Position numbers and translations under genes: made by a program. DNA of 27,098 bases from JBHENN01 sp046262015 (GTDB taxonomy: Bacteria; Actinomycetota; CADDZG01; WHSQ01). Location of the stretch: NCBI GenBank assembly GCA_046262015.1, contig JBHENN010000127.1, positions 1 to 27,098 of the forward strand. The letters run 5' to 3'. Positions 24,866 through 27,098 of this stretch are shown in pieces. Below the pieces are notes generated by a model. The model was not told the DNA's origin and did no database searches. It worked only from the letters and a program-made list of their open reading frames with translations. Every line of letters begins with the position of its first letter. The stretch's first letter is position 1.

Positions 24866-25060
24866 ATGGCGAACGACAGATGTGGTGAGTGCGGGGCCGA
24901 GCTGAGGCTCGGTCCCGCCGCTTGCCCGCTGTGTGGCAGTGCCGTAGGGGTGGCCGCTGCCGTACCGGCGCCCGACGACGTCGAGGACTACCACTCGCGG
25001 GTGCGGCGCCTGCGCGCCGAGCTGCAGAAGCTGCGCAAGGAGGACCTGCGCGCATCCTGA
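24866..25060 (+). CDS. Small zinc-ribbon protein of the nrd cluster
   Basis: I do not recognise this 64-residue protein. It has four cysteines as Cys6-x2-Cys9 and Cys20-x2-Cys23 (CGEC ... CPLC), a typical rubredoxin-like/zinc-ribbon knuckle pair. After an Ala/Pro linker follows a charged helix that could form a coiled coil (residues 42-60, HSRVRRLRAELQKLRKED). The ATG is three bases after the nrdJ stop, so it is translated with nrdJ and probably serves the same process, or it is a small regulatory or metal-binding partner. No transmembrane segment or signal peptide is seen. The tight spacing and clear Cys pattern support a real gene. Confidence 0.7.
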   Translation: MANDRCGECGAELRLGPAACPLCGSAVGVAAAVPAPDDVEDYHSRVRRLRAELQKLRKEDLRAS

Positions 25061-25151
25061 GGTTGGAGAGTCGTAACCTCCGAGCGTCTCGGGTTCCCGG
25101 GACAGGCGGCATGCTGTGTCCGGTTCTGCCCTTCGTCGGAGGTCCCTGAGC

Positions 25152-25637
25152 ATGCTCTGTCCTTACTGCGCCACCGAGGAAGACAAGGTCGTCGATTCCC
25201 GCACCGCCGAGGAGGGCCGGGCGATCCGCCGCCGCCGCGAGTGTCTCGGGTGCGGCCGCAGGTACACGACGTTCGAGCGTCCCGAAGAGGTCGCGTTGAT
25301 CGTGGCCAAGCGCAGTGGCGTCGAGGAGTCCTTCGACCGAGACAAGATCGTGCGCGGGATCCGTCAGGCGTGCAAGAACCGGCCGGTCACCGACGCCCAG
25401 ATCGAATCGCTCGCCGACGACGTCGAGGACGCGATGAGGGCGGGCTCGGCTCGCCCCGTCCCAACCGCCGAGATCGGTCGGGAGGTGCTCGAGCGGATGC
25501 GGTCCCTCGACGAGGTCGCTTATCTGCGGTTCGCCTCGGTCTACAAGGACTTCCAGGAGCTCGACGATTTCGAGCGTGAGCTCGGCCTCCTCCTGAAGAA
25601 GTCCCCGCCCAAGCCACCCGATGAGCCCGCGCCATGA
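25152..25637 (+). CDS. nrdR: Transcriptional repressor NrdR
   Basis: NrdR senses ATP/dATP through an ATP-cone and represses ribonucleotide reductase genes. The 161-residue protein has a zinc ribbon (MLCPYC ... CLGCGRRYTTFER) with four cysteines, then an ATP-cone (ALIVAKRSGVEESFDRDKIV ... VAYLRFASVYKDFQ). ATG 25152 is set by GGAGGT at 25138-25143. A GTG/ATG at 25116 would add 12 residues before the invariant MLCPYC. Its stop overlaps dut as ATGA. In M. tuberculosis, as I recall, nrdR also lies beside the lexA-LysM pair; here the arg operon and nrdJ separate them. Confidence 0.97.
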   Translation: MLCPYCATEEDKVVDSRTAEEGRAIRRRRECLGCGRRYTTFERPEEVALIVAKRSGVEESFDRDKIVRGIRQACKNRPVTDAQIESLADDVEDAMRAGSARPVPTAEIGREVLERMRSLDEVAYLRFASVYKDFQELDDFERELGLLLKKSPPKPPDEPAP

Positions 25638-26065
25638 AGCTCCCCGTACGGCGCCTCGATCCGGATCTTCCGCTGCCGTCTTACGCCCGCGCCGGCGACG
25701 CCGGACTCGACCTCATCGCGGCCGAGGACGTGAGCCTGTCCCCGGGAGAGCGCGCCGCGGTTGGAACGGGTGTAGCCATCGCGATCCCCGTGGGATCCGC
25801 CGGGTTCGTGCACGCTCGCTCCGGGCGCGCTGGTCGTGAAGGTCTCGCCCTGGTGAATGCTCCCGGTCTCATCGACGCGGGGTATCGCGGCGAGATCAAG
25901 GTCCTCGTCGTCAACCTCGATACGTCCGAGCCGATCCACATCAAACGAGGCGACAAGATCGCCCAGCTCGTTATCCAGCCGGTGGAGCGGGCCGAGCTCG
26001 AAGAGGTCGGCGAGCTGCCGACCTCCGAGCGCGGCCTCGGTGGCCTCGGCAGCACAGGCGACTGA
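25634..26065 (+). CDS. dut: dUTP diphosphatase (trimeric dUTPase)
   Basis: Dut hydrolyses dUTP to dUMP, keeping uracil out of DNA and feeding thymidylate synthesis. The 143-residue protein has the five dUTPase motifs in order: AGDAGLDL (20-27), ARSGRAGREG (from 61), GLIDAGYRGEIKV (Asp81, Tyr84), RGDKIAQLVI (105-114), and RGLGGLGSTG (133-142). Motif 5 usually has Phe where Leu138 stands here, and motif 2 lacks the common RSGLA form (RSGRA). The ATG overlaps the nrdR stop, so Dut is coupled to the ribonucleotide reductase control gene. Confidence 0.96.
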   Translation: MKLPVRRLDPDLPLPSYARAGDAGLDLIAAEDVSLSPGERAAVGTGVAIAIPVGSAGFVHARSGRAGREGLALVNAPGLIDAGYRGEIKVLVVNLDTSEPIHIKRGDKIAQLVIQPVERAELEEVGELPTSERGLGGLGSTGD

Positions 26066-26069
26066 AGGG

Positions 26070-26495
26070 TCAGCCGAACAAGCGCCGGTGCTCGATCGCG
26101 GGGCAGCGGTCCATCACGACCTCCAGACCCGCCGCCTGGGCGCGCGCCGCCGCGGCCTCGTCCACGACCCCCAGCTGCATCCACACCGCACGGGCCCCTC
26201 GCTCGATCGCTTCGTCGACGTGCACGCCGGCTCGATCCGCGCGGCGGAAGATGTCCACCACCTCGACGTCCTCGCTCGCCGGGACCGAGGCGAGATCCGG
26301 GTAGCACGGCTCACCGAAGATCTCGCCGGGGCACTCGTTCGGGTTGACCGGGATGATGCGGAAGCCCTTCGACTGCAGGAATCGGGCGACGCCGAAGCTT
26401 GGGCGCTGGGGATCGGAGGAGCAGCCAACGACGGCGAAGGTGCCGTAGGTAGTCAGGATCTTGCGGGCAGTCTCGATGTCGTACCAGCTCTTCAC
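26070..26495 (-). CDS. CoA-binding domain protein (YccU-like)
   Basis: The 141-residue protein has a Rossmann-like CoA-binding fold: FAVVGCSSDPQRPSFGVARF near residues 20-39, the second strand RIIPVNPNE, EVVDIFRRAD, and the C-terminal MDRCPAIEH. It resembles stand-alone YccU-type proteins and the N-terminal part of acyl-CoA synthetases. No catalytic activity is known for this family; binding of a CoA compound is an inference. The GTG start at 26495 has AGGAAGGA immediately upstream, 3-4 bases away, somewhat close. It converges with dut with a four-base gap. Confidence 0.88.
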   Translation of the reverse strand: MKSWYDIETARKILTTYGTFAVVGCSSDPQRPSFGVARFLQSKGFRIIPVNPNECPGEIFGEPCYPDLASVPASEDVEVVDIFRRADRAGVHVDEAIERGARAVWMQLGVVDEAAAARAQAAGLEVVMDRCPAIEHRRLFG

Positions 26496-26554
26496 GGGTC
26501 CTTCCTACCCCGCACCGGGCCCGGCGCTCGCAGCCCGGCGCGGCCAACCCGTCC

Positions 26555-26560
26555 TATAAT
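26555..26560 (+). promoter_or_regulatory. -10 element of the tRNA-Gly gene
   Basis: A perfect TATAAT lies ten bases before the 5' end of the tRNA, so transcription would begin about three bases before it. No good -35 is visible 17 bases upstream. It also lies 60 bases upstream of the CoA-binding gene, which is divergent. Confidence 0.7.
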
Positions 26561-26569
26561 CGACCACCT

Positions 26570-26644
26570 GCGGGCGTGGCTCAGTGGTAGAGCATCACCT
26601 TGCCAAGGTGAGGGTCGCCAGTTCGAATCTGGTCGCCCGCTCCA
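26570..26644 (+). tRNA. tRNA-Gly (GCC anticodon)
   Basis: A complete cloverleaf is present. The acceptor stem GCGGGCG pairs with CGCCCGC (26634-26640). A D-arm (GGCTCAGTGGTAGAGC) follows. The anticodon stem TCACC/GGTGA encloses the loop TTGCCAA with GCC at 26602-26604. The T-arm is CCAG-TTCGAAT-CTGG. The 3' CCA is encoded (26642-26644) after discriminator T26641. It reads GGC and GGT codons, abundant in this GC-rich genome. Confidence 0.97.
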
Positions 26645-26646
26645 TT

Positions 26647-26675
26647 AAAGGCCCTGGTCACAGGGCCTTTTTCTT
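26647..26675 (+). terminator. Rho-independent terminator of tRNA-Gly
   Basis: AAAGGCCCTG (26647-26656) and CAGGGCCTTT (26661-26670) form a perfect 10-bp stem around loop GTCA, with a T-rich tail TTCTT. It is the only classic intrinsic terminator I see in the window. Confidence 0.93.
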
Positions 26676-26703
26676 ATCCCGGACTTGATCACCACATCGA
26701 CCG

Positions 26704-26740
26704 TCCAGCAGAAATCCAGCAAAAATCCAGCAGTTCCAGC
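26704..26740. repeat. Direct repeats TCCAGCA with 11-base period
   Basis: TCCAGCA occurs at 26704, 26715 and 26726, exactly 11 bases apart and each preceded or followed by A-rich bases; a degenerate fourth copy TCCAGC starts at 26735. This helical-phase spacing next to a tRNA 3' end is suggestive of arm-type integrase or other protein binding sites. Between here and 26861 no gene is supported, though an open frame runs through. Confidence 0.65.
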
Positions 26741-26861
26741 GCGAACGGACGCAAAGCATCGTCAAAGTCTGCGTCCTGTCGCGCAACCGGGATGGAGTGA
26801 TCCGGAACAAGCTGTCGGTGCCTTGAATTACAATCATGGGATTCGAGAGGAGGTGAAGTGC

Positions 26862-27071
26862 ATGGCTAAGAGCACCCGCAACAGCGGCAAGGCTTGGAGT
26901 TCTTCCGATAAGCAGCAACTTGCCAAGCTCGCTAAGGGCAACACCCCGACCCGAGTGATAGGCATCAAGCTCGGTCGGTCGGAGGACGCTGTCAGCTCAC
27001 AGGCTTCCAAGCAGCACGTGAGCTTGAAGCCGACGAATCAGTCGCCATACGGTTCGAAGGGAAAAAAGTAG
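26862..27071 (+). CDS. Small basic SANT/Myb-like hypothetical protein
   Basis: The 69-residue protein has the core KAWSSSDKQQLAKLAKGN (tryptophan-led helix) followed by TPTRVIGIKLGRSEDAVSSQ, a helix-turn-helix of SANT/Myb type, and the tail LKPTNQSPYG. I recall closely similar small proteins (NSGKPWSSSD ... LKPTNQSPY) in diverse bacteria with no known function; DNA binding is an inference. AGGAGGT at 26848-26854 is seven bases from the ATG, and TACAAT (26829-26834) is a possible -10. The frame is open from 26685, but that extension is repeat-derived. Lower GC and more A/T-ending codons than its neighbours suggest transfer. Confidence 0.85.
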   Translation: MAKSTRNSGKAWSSSDKQQLAKLAKGNTPTRVIGIKLGRSEDAVSSQASKQHVSLKPTNQSPYGSKGKK

Positions 27072-27098
27072 ATGGAGTGGACGGTCGATCATTCAGTC
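27072..27098 (+). CDS. Possible start of a further gene, cut by the window end
   Basis: ATG immediately follows the preceding TAG and is open for nine codons (MEWTVDHSV) to the end of the window. The A/G-rich end of the previous gene could act as a weak ribosome site. Too short to name, and it may be chance. Confidence 0.2.

Noticed and set aside
26704..26740. CRISPR array
   Set aside because: The repeat is 7 bases with 4-base gaps; far too short for repeats and spacers.
26685..26861. Long N-terminal extension of the SANT-like protein
   Set aside because: The strong AGGAGGT sits directly before the internal ATG 26862, and the extension is encoded by direct repeats.

Overview
The window is high-GC DNA with dense gene packing, GTG/TTG starts and many 4-base stop/start overlaps. 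Its gene order closely follows the recA-recX ... miaB - extradiol-dioxygenase-like - miaA - dapF - hflX - lexA - LysM - nrdR neighbourhood that I recall from Mycobacterium tuberculosis. This points to an actinobacterium. RNase Y (rny) next to recA-recX, a DapL-type aminotransferase and a class II ribonucleotide reductase argue against a close Mycobacterium or Streptomyces relative and suggest a deep-branching or uncultured actinobacterial lineage. I cannot place it more precisely from sequence alone.

Layout: (1) 1-528, a VOC/glyoxalase-fold protein that may begin upstream of the window. (2) 660-3596, an SOS-controlled recA, interrupted in its Walker A loop by a 362-residue homing-endonuclease intein, then recX. 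(3) 3597-4023, a structured intergenic region. (4) 4024-12060, a forward run of rny, miaB, a LigB/MEMO-fold protein, miaA, dapF, dapL and hflX, with several NTGA overlaps and a probable CTG start for hflX. (5) 12064-13302, lexA and a divergent small membrane-anchored LysM protein; the gap between them holds four LexA boxes and two promoters with 17-base spacers. (6) 13328-20489, a reverse-strand arginine operon argC-J-B-D-R-G-H without argF, headed by two ARG-box-like palindromes and a probable leaderless promoter. (7) 20490-26065, a dNTP cluster: nrdJ (B12-dependent ribonucleotide reductase, interrupted by a second, 431-residue intein), a small zinc-ribbon protein, nrdR and dut. (8) 26070-26495, a reverse-strand CoA-binding protein. 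(9) 26555-27098, tRNA-Gly(GCC) with a strong terminator, followed by AT-richer DNA with 11-base-period direct repeats and a small basic protein, which looks like accessory DNA next to a tRNA.

How it works together: RecA and LexA form the SOS switch. The LysM protein fits the YneA/ChiZ/DivS type of SOS-induced division inhibitor. NrdJ, NrdR and Dut set dNTP supply and exclude uracil. The arg operon makes arginine from N-acetylglutamate intermediates under its own ArgR. The most notable features are the two full-length inteins, each placed at a nucleotide-binding or catalytic motif of a DNA-metabolism enzyme, and the four-box SOS control region. The boundaries and motifs of both inteins and the regulatory sites were read directly from the bases; family names come from recognised motifs, not from database searches.
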